Shown one piece after another: positions 23,520 through 34,844 of a stretch of 64,000 nucleotides of DNA. The DNA is taken from NCBI GenBank assembly GCA_015680685.1, contig MNCI01027477.1, positions 365,161 through 429,160 of the forward strand, read 5' to 3'. The notes under the pieces are model-generated. The model did no database searches and was not told the origin of the DNA. It saw only the letters and a list, made by a program, of their open reading frames with translations. The stretch comes from Gnetum montanum. Taxonomy: Eukaryota > Streptophyta > Gnetopsida > Gnetales > Gnetaceae. Both the position numbers and the translations under genes were made by a program. Within the stretch, counting starts at the first letter, position 1; each line of letters starts with the position of its first letter.

Positions 23520-23529
23520 TATATATATG
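23520..23529 (+). promoter_or_regulatory. TATA-like box of the putative internal aORF promoter (B)
   Basis: TATATATATG, preceded by reiterated motifs (ACGTCAAG, CATGATGTCG, CAACATTGGG, CTAATGTTAGG) at 23450-23510 that resemble the repeated motifs upstream of the LTR TATA box. Confidence 0.4.
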
Positions 23530-23774
23530 ATCCCCATAATGCTCAAACTTCATTTTCATCATTTGCTACTAGGGGATTTCACATTTTCTCTCAAGAGTTA
23601 AGAGATCTATGCACTCATTTTCCACCTATGATATTTGTCTCTCTACCACTTTAATTTATGTGTCGTTTGAATCTACCTGAACCTATGCTCAAGCTAGTTG
23701 TGGGGGGGATGCTCATGTGGAAATCTTGTTCCAATTGATGAAAAATTTTCTATGGCTTAGAAGGTATTATAACC

Positions 23775-24076
23775 ATAAGAGTGTTAAAAATTTTGGACGT
23801 TATCATGAATAATCAGTCATGTTAATGCCAAAAACCTTAATTTTTCCACCTAAGGAACCATAACCATCATTATAAGCCACACATAAGGAAACAGAAACCA
23901 ATTGCAAAGGGCCATAAAAGATGATAGATATCTTTTGGGGATTTTTCTTGAAAATGTTTCTAACTCTACAATCATATGAACCCAAAACTTAATGAACTAA
24001 GGTAATGAGTAAGGTGTAAACTGATTAATGATAAATAAGAAAACCTTAGTAATACTTGAGCTTTGCTTGATTATAG
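23775..24076 (+). other. Putative leader intron before the aORF of element B
   Basis: Ends in TTGATTATAG directly before ATG. The donor position reads ATAAGA, one transition from GTAAGA. At 302 nt it agrees with the other three copies. Confidence 0.5.
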
Positions 24077-26786
24077 ATGTCTTCAAAAAGAGGTGCACAA
24101 GATGAACCTTTATAAAGAATAGCTAAGCATCCACAAGGTGGCTAAGGCTAGCAAGGAAAACATGTAGAACATGTAGAGCAAGAAGGCTAATCTTTCAACA
24201 TTCACCAAGGGGATCTTGCCACTATATAGTCGGTCCAAGTGGAGGCTATAGAACCATAGGCTCCCATGCAAGGACAATGTCTCATGTTGTCCCCCAATTA
24301 CCTTGTAGCCATTCTAGAAAAGTCCATGTTAACTTCATTCATCATGGAAATGAATTTTAGACCATTTATGAAGTTTGCTCCAGAAGTGGTTTAGACATAA
24401 CTTCAGGCATCACCCTTGTGGCTCATTCTTTTAGATAGTGTTAAGTGGTACCTTGATGAAACTCATCAATTCTAACACAACAAAGATGAGGGCATCACCA
24501 TCAACATTTGTGGAGTAAACATTTCTTTCTTAGTCAAAGAAATTACTATAGCTCTTAATTTGTCAAATGAAGGAGCTAAGGTAGCCCATATTTCCACTAG
24601 ATCTAACTCCAAAACTAAAAAAACTGTGGCTAAAATGGATGTACATCAAAGAGGATAAAACATATAATGAACTAACTCTAGAAGAGAGGACATATTTCAA
24701 AATTGACATACCATTTATTCCCCAAAAAAGGGCTTAATTGAATTTCAACATATGCAGCCAATGGAAGTGCTATCTTAATGGGCAATTTTGCAGCCAATCT
24801 TCCCCAGTTTTACTTTATTGAAATTCAATGGTAGTTTAAAGAGAAAAAGGTAGGGAAGCCAACACTTTCATTCCCTTGCTTAATCAAAAGGCTATGCAAA
24901 CATGATAGAATCCTAGGATATATGAATGATATCCTCAAGAAGGATTAGAATGCCTCCTTCACTAAATTCCTCAAACATATAGCACCAAGAAAAGATCTTG
25001 GTGAAGAGCAAGAAGTAGAGAAGGAAGCAGTGCCAAAAGTAGAAACACAACATGAGCTTGAACAGTGTCCACAAACACAAGCTCTACCACCACAAGATTA
25101 TAGGTCCTCCATGAGTCATTTATAGAAGATCATTGAAGTTGTTAGTTGGGGAATCAGGGATGAGTCTAATCTCTTCCAAGTGATTGATGATGTTGTACAA
25201 CCCACTGTTTCAACTGATCCAGCAAGGGGGGAGATCTCATTATAGTTAAGAAGAGGATTCTAGTGTTCTAGGAAAATCTTTGGGAATGCTACATCCCTCC
25301 AAGTAATGCTTGAAACTAGAGAAGGTGCTATAGTTATGGTACTACAACATGAGGATGTAGTAGGTGCAATAGAAGTAATTACAAATCATATTCATGAATC
25401 ATTCAATGTGCCTATTGTACCCCTAGCAGATCTAATTAGGATCAGAGATGTGTAGATGTTGGCTAGAACCTCCATGACTCCTGCAATGCATGAGGATGTA
25501 TTGGATAGACTATTGTAGATAATGCAAATGATGACTATCTTGTTTAACATCCCTAGTGATGTCATTATAGCATAGTCAAACCTCATCATCACTAAAGGAA
25601 AGCTAGTCATGGCTAAAGTTAGGGCACAGCATGTAGAAGCTGAAGTGCAATGTTTACAATAAGAGCTAGCTACCCTGAGAGCCAAACGATGGGATAACTC
25701 ATTTTTTTATGCTTGAACAAATAGAACAATTCAAGATGGAGCAATTGACGAAGCTAACTAAGGAAAACATAGCTATAGAACAAGAAAGTGAGAAGGCAAT
25801 CTAGAATGCCTCTACTACTAATGCGCAATCCCACATGTACAAAAAGGCATTGACCATTGCACAAGAAGAAAACAAGAATCTCACCATGGAAAATTCAAGG
25901 TTGATCACAATTGAGAAGCAAAAGAACATTCTTGAAGAGATCATCCACTAGTTGAGAGAACAACTAGTGAGGGTCAACCATGGCATCAATAGATTGGCCA
26001 AAGAGAATAGAACCCTCTCAATGGAGGAGGTCCATGCAATTCAAAAAAAGTCAACATTAGAAATTAGCACATAGTAGAATGAGGCTAAGAAACATGAAAA
26101 GTTGAAGGATCACTTCCACAACCAAGTAGTCATGTATAAGTAGATAAATGAAAAAGAGATCCAACTGGCTAAAAATCACATTAGCTCCTTGTCAACATAA
26201 AATCCTAAGTGGTTGCCAATCCTGGATGGATATGCCTTGGTCTACCAACCGAAAGTAAAGAATAAAGACCTACAAATCAAGGATTTGAAGGAATAAATGG
26301 TGTTGGCTAACCTCAAATATGCCAATTTTTCCATGTTAATAGTAGGCTGAAATAAGTTGGAGAAGTAAGTAAGAACCACTTATGCATTATATGAAAAAGC
26401 ATTTGCAAATCAGAAAGAGTTTGCATGTGGCAAACTCAAAATTAGAAGTGGTTAAAGCTAGCTACTAAGAATAGAAGGACATCATCTCAAACCTTTCTAG
26501 AAGATTAACAAATTATCATGAACTTAGAAAAAAGGTTTGGGTCTTTGAGGAGGAACGATGGTAGTTTGTAGCTTAGTATGTGAAGGCTAATAAGATGTTC
26601 CTACAATTGCCATGTCCTTGGGATGTACTGGCACCAACACACATCAACTCAATAGCCTAGATAGTACGTGATCCAAGGATGGAAGAGGAGAAGTCGCAAG
26701 CATTACTGAATCATTACAAATTTCAAAAGCTTGCTGACAAAGGGAAGTAACCAATGGAGGAGCCATCACCTCCAGGCACCACATGA
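24077..26786 (+). pseudogene. Element B aORF: globular N-terminus plus coiled coil
   Basis: The best readable copy of the family's second ORF, about 900 codons with scattered stops and shifts. It starts MSSKRGAQDEP. The N-terminal region holds KWYLDETHQF (near 24448), INICGVNISFLVKE (near 24500), ILMGNFAANL (near 24776) and KPTLSFPCLIKRLCK (near 24857), an arrangement like the 'putative plant transposon'/plant-mobile domains (inference). A linker follows with PPQDYRSSMSHLQ (near 25085). A long coiled coil covers about 25480-26200. The C-terminal block has NKDLQIKDLKE, ANLKYANFSMLIVG, a degenerate PCPWDV near 26608 and ends EEPSPPGTT at TGA 26784-26786. No transmembrane segment is evident. Function unknown; a second structural, Gag-like or RNA-binding role is possible. 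Confidence 0.75.
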
Positions 26787-26960
26787 GATTTCTAGTTTTT
26801 GTCTTGTAATATTGTGTCTCATTTTTATATTACACCACTATGGCATGTAAGAGTCAATTTTTTTGTTTGTTATTTCAGTTAGTCAATAATCCCATACCTT
26901 CCTCATATTTTATAAATAACTTGTTCCTTATTTTGTTTAACTTGAGGAAAATTTTTCATT

Positions 26961-26974
26961 CAGTCATGGGGGTA
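26961..26974 (+). other. Polypurine tract of element B
   Basis: CAGTCATGGGGGTA abuts the 3' LTR start TGATGAG. The same core occurs at internal positions in this family. Confidence 0.7.
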
Positions 26975-27847
26975 TGATGAGTCATCAATTTGATAGGCCT
27001 TGATATCAAATACTTGATATTAGAGCCCCAATGTTGGAGTTAGAAAGCAATGTTGGATATCCAATGTTGTCTCCTCTGGGCTAGCTTATAAATATAGCAC
27101 TTGGGGTGCATAGTTGTAGTAGGTAATAAGTAGCAGAGAAAATAGTTTTAGTTTTCAGTTTTCGATAATCTTTCTTAGAGTTCTGTTATTCCTAGTGCAT
27201 GCCTGCAATGTGATTTTTGTAATCATACAACACCATTGTTTGAGTGTGACATACTTGGACATGTTACATGGCTAGCTTAAAGATCAAGATTACTTCCATC
27301 ATTATAGTATCCACTTAGATTATTATTGCTTTTTATTATTAATTATTTACTATTTCTTTTAGTTAACATTTCCATTTATTGCTATTTACTGTTCCTATCA
27401 TTAAGCAAAATGTGTATGCCATAATCACAAGCATTTAGGTGTAAGTACCTGGCAATCTAGTAGTGTATTGGTTAGCACACTTAGTGACATACACTTGGAA
27501 ATTCCAGAAGTAGTCTCATGAAGTCCAAGACATGTATGGACAATTAAGAGCAGATAACCATGGTAGATAGGCTAGTTAGAGTTCACTTTCCATTGTTCAT
27601 TAGTTTAATTAATTTATATCTTTGTCATCATTAGGAGTAGCATAGAATTAGAAAACATCATATGCCTCACTTTGTACTAAACCATACATGACAAAGATAC
27701 CATTAGTCCAAGTGGGAAGACAATGAATTGCAATCAAAGCATAACAATCTAAATACCACAACTAGTCTCATGCACTGAATTTAACTAGATTGTGTGTAAC
27801 GTTTTTGATTCATATGGTTGGATGTAGGGGTACCTTGCTGCTCATCA
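26975..27847 (+). repeat. 3' LTR of element B (873 bp)
   Basis: TGATGAG...CTCATCA termini. The U3 has repeated GATATC/TGATATT and CAATGTTG motifs, then TATAAATA at 27087-27094. It shares its last ~705 bp with the 5' LTR and is not followed by a PBS, as expected of a 3' LTR. Confidence 0.9.
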
Positions 27848-28640
27848 AGGGATCTACTCAGTTATTTTAATCTCATTTCAACCTTGATTAATGATCAACT
27901 ACTACATCTTCTATTCCTTTTTTATCAATCATTATGATGTCAAAAACTTGAAGAATCACAACCCATCTTATTACTCCAGCTTGTTCATCAAAAATTAGAT
28001 GGCACTTTGATCAGTGTGGACATAGATTTGATAATTAAACACATAATGTCAAAATTTTTCAAGGGTGTACACCATGACCATTAGCTCATTTTCAATTGTG
28101 ATGTAATTTAATTATACTCTAGTGATGCTCCTGTTGGCACAGTGTATGTAGTATTATCATTTCTGATCATTAAGTTGTGGTAGTATTGCACCAAGTGCAT
28201 AGTTTAAAGCATCAATCATGATATGAAAAGGCCTTGACCAAACCGGAGCTTGGAGGATTTGTGTCTTTACTAATTTCTACTTCAAAGCTTTGCATGTCTT
28301 TTTCATAGGACTTAGTTCACTCAAAGAGTGCATCCTTCTTCGTAAATTCTACAAGTAGTTTGTCCATCTTTGAAAAGTTTTCAATGAATTTTCTATAGTA
28401 TCCTATATGGTCTATGAAGGATCTTACATCTTTCAATGTCTATGGCCATTGAATGATATTTTGGATGACTCTGATCCTTTCAACATCTACCTCAATATCC
28501 TTCTAGGAGATTTTGTATCCCAGCACTATGCCTTCTTGGACCATGAGATGGCTCTTTTACTAGTTAGGCTTCAAATTGGTTTCAACAAATCTTTTAAGTA
28601 CTTGCTCCAACCAGTCCAATGCTTTTTTGAAATTTAGCCC
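27848..28640 (-). pseudogene. Element E RNase H relic
   Basis: The minus-strand translation contains LNYITIENELMVMVYTLEKF near 28060-28115, a counterpart of YTTIEKE..VVMYALKKF in A. Near 27880-27910 there is a degenerate VDH.SRLK end motif. The domain is cut at 27848 just after this motif, which lies at the RNase H C-terminus. Confidence 0.75.
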
Positions 28641-29360
28641 ATATGTGGAAAAATCATACATAAAAACTTCAACACCATTTCCTATCTACTTCTAGAAGAT
28701 GCTTAAGACCAGTCTCTAGAAGGCTACTAGTGCATTGCAAAGACTAAAAGGCATCTATCTGTAAGCAAAAATTTCCCATGGGCTAATGAATGTGGTTTTC
28801 TCTTGGTATTTTGGCATAATACAAATTTGATTGTATCCACTATACCCATCTAGAAAACTATAATACTCATGTCCTAAAATTATATCCAAGACCTGATCTA
28901 CAAATGATAGTGAGAAGTGATCCTTAAATTTTGTTGATTTTAACATCTAAAAGTCAATGCAAATGTGCCATTTACCTCCCTTCTTTGGAACAATCACCAA
29001 AGGACTACCCCATTCAATATCCACAATATGATAGATGAATCCTACCTTTAGCAAATTTTCCAATTCTTACTTGACTACCACTTTGAATTTAGGATTAAGA
29101 CTTCATTAATGTTGGTGTTTTGATTTGACTACATGATCAATGTAGATTTAGTATTGATAAATTCATGGATCAATTCCTGCGATGTCACCATAAGACCACA
29201 TGTACACTATAGTCCATCTATTGAGCACTTCCAATAGTTTCATTTTTTTCTCCTTGTCTAGGTTCACATTAATAATCACCAACTTCTTGTTCTTTAGAAT
29301 TTCATATTCTAATGTTGCCAATAGGGCTTTCAATTCTAATGGTTTTAGTTCCATTGTGTT
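28641..29360 (-). pseudogene. Element E reverse transcriptase relic
   Basis: Two open minus-strand stretches: 29163-29354 (LELKALLATLEYEIL...KKLVIINVNL...WSYGDIAGIDP), the Athila/Tat RT N-terminus, and 28755-28946 (FKDHFSLSFVDQVLDIILG, then FLDGYSGYNQI and KTTFISPWEIFAYR). The catalytic box at 28653-28664 reads FMYD, so the first catalytic Asp is Tyr. Between the stretches, VPKKGGK is visible near 28975. Confidence 0.85.
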
Positions 29361-29399
29361 TGGGATCTCTAAGTGTTCCTAGTTTATTTCTTCTTCCTA

Positions 29400-30112
29400 A
29401 CTATTTTGAGGGTAAGAGTTTCTCTTCCTTAGCTATTCCAAATTATCTATCTTTGCAACATAGGTATTGATGATTTGTTTCTTTAGTTCCATGTACCTAT
29501 CGAATTGAGTTTCTTCACTCATAATCAACCATTGAATGTCCTCTTGTTGGGTGGCAATTGCATACAAACAATTTTGCACACATCTTAATTCTACACATCG
29601 ATTGCATGCCTTGGTCTCCTCTTGTTTGATGGCCCAGATTCTTTGCAAGCAATTGCACTTGTTATCGCTATATGCAATACATGGAACTCTTTGTCTTTAG
29701 ATGATTCTAGCTTCATCTTCCTTGAAAATTTAAGAAACAAATCATGGATTCCAAGCTTAGCATCCATAATGCTAAGCCAAGCTCTTCCCATAATAATTGG
29801 GAATTCTCCCTTGTTTTTCCCCACATTAATAATTAGAAAATAAGCAAGATAAGACTAGCCACTGATAGTTGTAATCACATCATTCACCTGTCCAAGTGGA
29901 ACTATGATTGATTAGTCTGCAAGCTCCAAGTCAATGTTACTTTTCTTCACTGGTGATAGGTTCCAAGCCTGATACATGTCTTGAGAAATCAAATTTACCT
30001 TATACCTAGAATCCATTAGATCTTTGCATGGTTTTGTCCTGCTATTTGGAGATAAACTAGGAAACTTCCTAAATCGATTCTCTTCTGTAGAAGAGCCCCT
30101 GCCTTGATCCAA
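29400..30112 (-). pseudogene. Element E protease and linker relic
   Basis: The minus-strand stretch at 29912-30112 contains CKDLMDSRYKVNLISQDMYQ, where the active-site Gly of DSG is Arg. The closing motif GEFPIIMGRAWLSIMDAKLG lies at about 29745-29805. After that a linker (QEDIQWLIMSEETQFDRYMEL) leads to RT; the same linker is in F near 52310-52390. Confidence 0.8.
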
Positions 30113-30149
30113 TGAGTTATGGTATGAGTGAGCATGATAATTATAATGT

Positions 30150-32370
30150 TGGAACTTAATGAAGTTAGAAACTTGCTGTGTTAAGAAGGACTTGATTTGG
30201 ATGGGGTAGAATTAGACATGTTCCCAATCCATTAAGTCTTTTTTGGACTCATTTTAAAGAACAATCATTTTCTAGGTTAAGACTTGTAGGTAGACATCTC
30301 CTCATGCATATTCATTGCCCTTGTAGCACTCTTCTATTGGGGTTGTGATGGTAATTTTCCTTGCATAGTAGGTGGTGGCATTGGTGGTAAAGGATTAGTT
30401 GGATGTTGGCTTGAAGAATCAACAATTAGTGGATGCATGTGGAAGCTTGGATTTGTTCTTGGTAGCATCGGTTTGTGGTATTCAAGTGGATAATATTGTG
30501 GAGTCTAAACAGATGCATTGGTTGGTGAGATCAGCCATTGGACATAGTATCCATAAGGGTTGAGTTGTCAATATGAATACAATTAACACAACAGTGACAT
30601 GGCCCATGATTGGGGTTGTTGCTACTTCTAATGATATTACTCTTGTGGTTGAGGTAATGCTCCACTAAGATGATACATTGGTTGAAAGTTCTCTCAATAG
30701 TTACCTTTAGGATAACATAACCTTTTGGGCATTTGTTGTTTAATGAATCTTGGATTAAGTGCATATGCTCCCATTTCTTGTAGATGTGCCATGACTAGAT
30801 AACATCCCTTAGGATGTTCTTGTTGACACATAGTGCAACCTTCCTCATATGTGGAGCTAGTGTTTGAATACACAGCTACTGAAGCAACTTTTCCCTTTCA
30901 TTCAAATTTTCTCTTCTTCTTTTTATGTTTGTATATTTCAAAGGCTTGTTTTGTTCTTTCTTTCATAAATTTTAATGCAATTGTAAATTTTTTCATCAAT
31001 AGAATTCCACATTTTTTCTACCTTGATTACATTACCATTTACAAATTTCTAGATCAGTGGAGTCTTTTAATAGGATAGCCTGGTCCAAGGTTTCCTCCTC
31101 ATGTGTCATAAACTTATGCATCTCTCTTTTAGATTAATGAATATCTATTGTCCTCTTCAGCTGATTCCCTTTTTCTTAGCTTATCTTCCTCTTTTTCCAC
31201 TTGATCAATTATTCTTTAAATGATATAGGCAGTCATTTCTAATAACCTACCTTAGGTGTAAACCCTAAGGGTCTCTCTAGTTTTTCTTTATAGCCCATAT
31301 ACAATGTGCCTGAGCTATCTCCTTGGCAAAAATCTATGGCTTGGGGATCTATGTAACACTAAATAGTATCTACCCATTATCACTTCAAGGGTCTCATGAG
31401 TCCCTTGCTTCCATCCCTTTTTTTTTTCTTAAGTTTGACACCCATGAATAGGTTTGGTATTTTTCATTAAATAGTTTGAGCATGGTACTCCAACATCTAA
31501 TGGATTTAGGTTCCAGTGACCTCTACTAGTTCTTTGGCTTGTTTAAAATTGTTCTAGGAAATAACTTCAATTTTTCCAATCACTTTCTATGTTTTGAAGG
31601 GAATAGGCATCGTGGAAAGCTTGAAGGTGATGTTATGGATTAGCATTGTATCCACCTTCAAATCTTAGCATATTATTCATATCTAGTTGTTTGATTTGCC
31701 CTCATGTGCCTAGTTGGTATGTGGATAGCTTCTTGGATGTTTATCATGCTTTGGGTTACCATAAGGGGTTTATCATCATGGTTGGGTTTGTATGCTTTGT
31801 TGTAGCAATGACCTATTTTGTGCTCATACCTCTCTTGATCCTTTCTTTGATCCCTTTGTCTCCTTCATTCATGTTCTTCATCTTCAGTGTCAAAGTGTGT
31901 TGAATATCAGCCATAATGGCCATGAGTCCTCCTTTCTTCTCTATCATAGTTATGGTATTTGTGTTGTCTTTTATTAGAGTCCTCTAATGATCATGATGAG
32001 GTAGATAAGATAATAGGAGAATTATTGTGATTAGGTAGATAAGATAGCAAGAGATCATCTTATATGCTTCTTTGTAGGATTTGGTAGGAATCCTTTGCCT
32101 TAAGTCCTACTTATACCTTGAGTTAGTAGCTTCCCCCTTATGTGTCTCTACTATAGTAGAATGAAGTTGGGCTTTGACAGGTTCCTTAAGTCTCATGATA
32201 GGTGTTTTTGAATTCTCCTCATGCCTTTGGTGGAGTTGCTATGAAATGAATGCATCAGCATCAAGTTCTTCTAAGACAAAAAAATTGTTAAGTTGCTTCC
32301 CATTGTTGTGTACATATTTGATCTCCATGGTAGCATCTCTCTTCATCTACCCCTTTGTGGGTTCATATGG
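30150..32370 (-). pseudogene. Element E gag (degenerate)
   Basis: Minus-strand Gag. LDMNNMLRFEGGYNANP and HHLQAFHDAYSLQNIESD lie near 31600-31700. A zinc knuckle GCTMCQQEHPKGC lies at about 30800-30840 (CX2CX3HX4C, one residue shorter than the usual CX2CX4HX4C). A Gln/Pro-rich tail ends near 30250. The N-terminal part at 31600-32350 is closely related to the plus-strand D gag at 41290-41980. Confidence 0.8.
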
Positions 32371-32600
32371 TGATGAGTAGTGGAGTAATTCAACACACAA
32401 CCATATGTGATATGAGTGTTCATGCGTAGCTTGGTCAAATTCCATAGACAAGGCACTGTGATTATGCTAGTAAGTAGTTTAAGTTCATAATCATTGTCTT
32501 CCTATGTGAGCTAGTTAAATCAATGCATATGGTTTAACTCACAATGAGGTGTATGATAATTGATGTTGTATGTCCCATATTACTCCTAGTGAATATAAGG
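32371..32600 (-). repeat. Partial 5' LTR of element E (last ~230 bp)
   Basis: On the minus strand this ends CTCATCA at 32371-32377 and aligns with 41040-41282 of the C/D LTR. The remainder is missing; plus-strand gag of element C begins at about 32600. Confidence 0.8.
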
Positions 32601-34260
32601 TAAATGAAGTGGTTTCTAAATCTAAGTAATAGTAAACAAATCATGATTGATATTCAAGACACTCTAATACAAAAGATGAAGAACATAAATGAAGGAGAAA
32701 AAATGATTAAAAAGAGGATTAAGAAAGGTATGAGTATAGAAGAGGTCACCACTACAATAGAGCATACAAACCTAACCACAATGATGAACCGCTTATGGCA
32801 ATGCAAAAGCATGATAAACATCTAGGAAATTTACCAACCAGGCATAGGAGGGATAGCTAAATCAAATGACTAGACATGAACATTATGCTAAGATTTGAAG
32901 GTGGCTACAAAACGGATCCACAACATCACCTTCAAGATTTCCATAATAGCTATTCCCTATAAAACATAGAAAGTGATCGGAAAAAATTGAAGTTTTTTTC
33001 TAGAACACTTGTGAAGAAGATAGAGAGCTAGTACAAGTCACTAAAACCTAAATCCATCACATACTAGAGTATCATGTTCAAAATCTTGAATGACAAATAC
33101 CAAACCTATTCATGGGTTTTAAACCTAAGAAATAAATCTAGTGATAAAAATAGGGGACTCATAAGACCCTTGATGTAGCAATGGGTAGATACTATTCATT
33201 GTTACATAGATAATCAAACCATGGATTCTCATCCAAGGAATAGCTTAGGCACATTATAGAAGGGTTGCAAAGCAAAACTAGAGAGAATCCTAGGGTTTAT
33301 TCCTAAGGAAAATTATTAAAAATAACCTTCCATCACATTTAAAAACTAATTGATAAAGTGGTAAAAGAGGAAGGTGACCTACGAAAAAGAGAATCAGTTG
33401 AAGAGTACAATAAAGATCCATCAATCCAAAAGAGAGATGTACAAGTTTGTGACACACAAGTGGAAGAAACCTTGGACCAAGTAATCCAAAAAAGGACTCT
33501 ACTAATATAGAAATCTACAAGTGATATTGCAACCAAAGTAGAGAAAATGTTGAATTCTATTGATGAAAAATGTACAATTGCATTAATGATGATGGAAGAA
33601 TCTCCTGAGAAAGCCTTTAAAAAAGGCAAAGAAAAAAGTAAGAAGAAAGAACCTAGAAAAAAGGACAAAGTTTCTTCAATGGCTAAGTGCTTAGAACAAC
33701 TCCATAGATAAGAAAGGTTGCACTATGTGTTAGTACAAACATCCTAAGGGAAATTGTCCAGTCATTGCACATCTACAAGAGATAGGGGCATACCCACTTA
33801 ATCCTAAACTTGTTAAAACACAAATGCCCAAATGGTTATGTTATCCTCAAGGTATCTATCAAAAGAACCCTCAACTAGTGTATTATCCTAGTGGAGCTTT
33901 ACTGCAACCATAGGAGCACTATTATTAGAAATGAAACCTACCCCAGTCATGGGCCATTCCACCACTATGCCAAAAATATCCTATGTTGAATGTCAAATCT
34001 TACTAGCCAATGTAGCTATTTAGACTTTACAATATTATCTACCTAGATATCATAAACCAGTGCTACCAAGAACAAATTTGAACTTGCACATGCATCCACC
34101 AACTACTAATTCATCAAGCCAAAATCCAACTAATCCTTTACCAACAATGCCACCACCTACGATGCAAGGGGAGCTACCATCACAACCACAATAGAGCAAA
34201 GCCACAAGGGTAGTGAACATACAAATAGAGGATCTTACCAACAACACTAAGGAATAAATA
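32600..34260 (+). pseudogene. Element C gag (degenerate)
   Basis: Gag from IQDTLIQKMKNINEGEKMIK (near 32650) through LRFEGGYKTDPQHHLQDFH (near 32890-32945) and NDKYQTYSW (near 33090). The knuckle at 33717-33755 reads GCTMC, a TAG, then YKHPKGNC, giving CX2CX3HX4C with all four ligands. The tail to 34230 is rich in Gln, Pro and Tyr. The extreme N-terminus is missing at the junction with E. Confidence 0.8.
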
Positions 34261-34265
34261 ATGAA

Positions 34266-34844
34266 ATGTCCATTTTTGAGGACAAATTCAGAAAGGCTAA
34301 TATAATTAGGACTTCATTGAGACCAAATTTTCCTACAATAGATTCTCTTACCAAAAATAAGCTTCCATTCTCTTCAAATACAAGCATTTATATTATCATG
34401 CTAACAATAATTTTCACCAAATATATCAAGGTAGGGCCACTTTCAAAAAGGATAATTGATCAAGGAATTTTTCTAATTTATCTAGGAATAGCTAGAAATC
34501 TACAATCTAAAGCTCTATTAGACTCAAGTTCCAAGGTAAATCTAATCTCTTAAAAAATATCTCAAGCATGGAACTTACCACCTTTGTAGGAGTGAAATAT
34601 TAGGTTGGAGCTTGTAGATCAATCTGTCACCAATCCTTTTGGAAAAATAGAAAATGTAGTAACCACCATCAGTGGGCAATCCTATCCAGTAGACTTTGTA
34701 GTAATCGAAGTGAAGAATGATGATAAGGAATTCCCAATTATCATGGGGAGGACATGGATTAGCACAATCAATGCTAAGTTAAATATGAGAGATATATTTG
34801 TTGAAATATCTAAAGAATATATGCACGGAGCCATACATGGGTAG
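34266..34844 (+). pseudogene. Element C protease relic
   Basis: ALLDSSSKVNLIS (about 34510-34548) holds the active site with Ser in place of Gly. After one frameshift, ELVDQSVTNPFGKIENVVT leads to FPIIMGRTWISTINAKLNM (about 34731-34790). No RT follows. Confidence 0.85.

Larger units (their letters stand above)
22101..23774 (+). other. Spacer between gag and aORF of element B
   Basis: Noncoding apart from the small ORF listed separately. It shares ordered blocks with C and D: the motif TTAGTCATGGGGG (22184-22196), CATCCATCCA...CATTCCATTAATAAGAGGTT (about 22311-22340), the small ORF, and a purine block at 23084-23130. It ends with the TATA-like box at 23520. Confidence 0.65.
18880..27847 (+). 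mobile_element. Element B: gag-aORF LTR retrotransposon without pol
   Basis: Two LTRs of one family bound this element: 18880-19587 (5' end missing) and 26975-27847. Inside are a tRNA-Asp-type PBS, gag, a spacer, a leader intron and the aORF. I find no RT, RNase H or integrase motif, and the protease is also not recognisable. The distance between gag and aORF is about 2 kb, so pol is absent rather than just scrambled. It is related to C, D and E but more diverged. The 3' LTR borders the RNase H of element E, which is on the other strand. Confidence 0.85.
27848..32600 (-). mobile_element. Element E: pol-bearing relative of C and D, truncated
   Basis: Read on the minus strand from 32600: 3' part of a 5' LTR, gag, protease, RT and RNase H. 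The integrase and everything beyond is cut off at 27848, where the 3' LTR of B begins. Gag, knuckle, Gln-rich tail and LTR end are close to those of C and D, so E is the best candidate in the window for an autonomous version of that family. It is dead: the protease reads DSR and the RT box FMYD. Confidence 0.85.
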
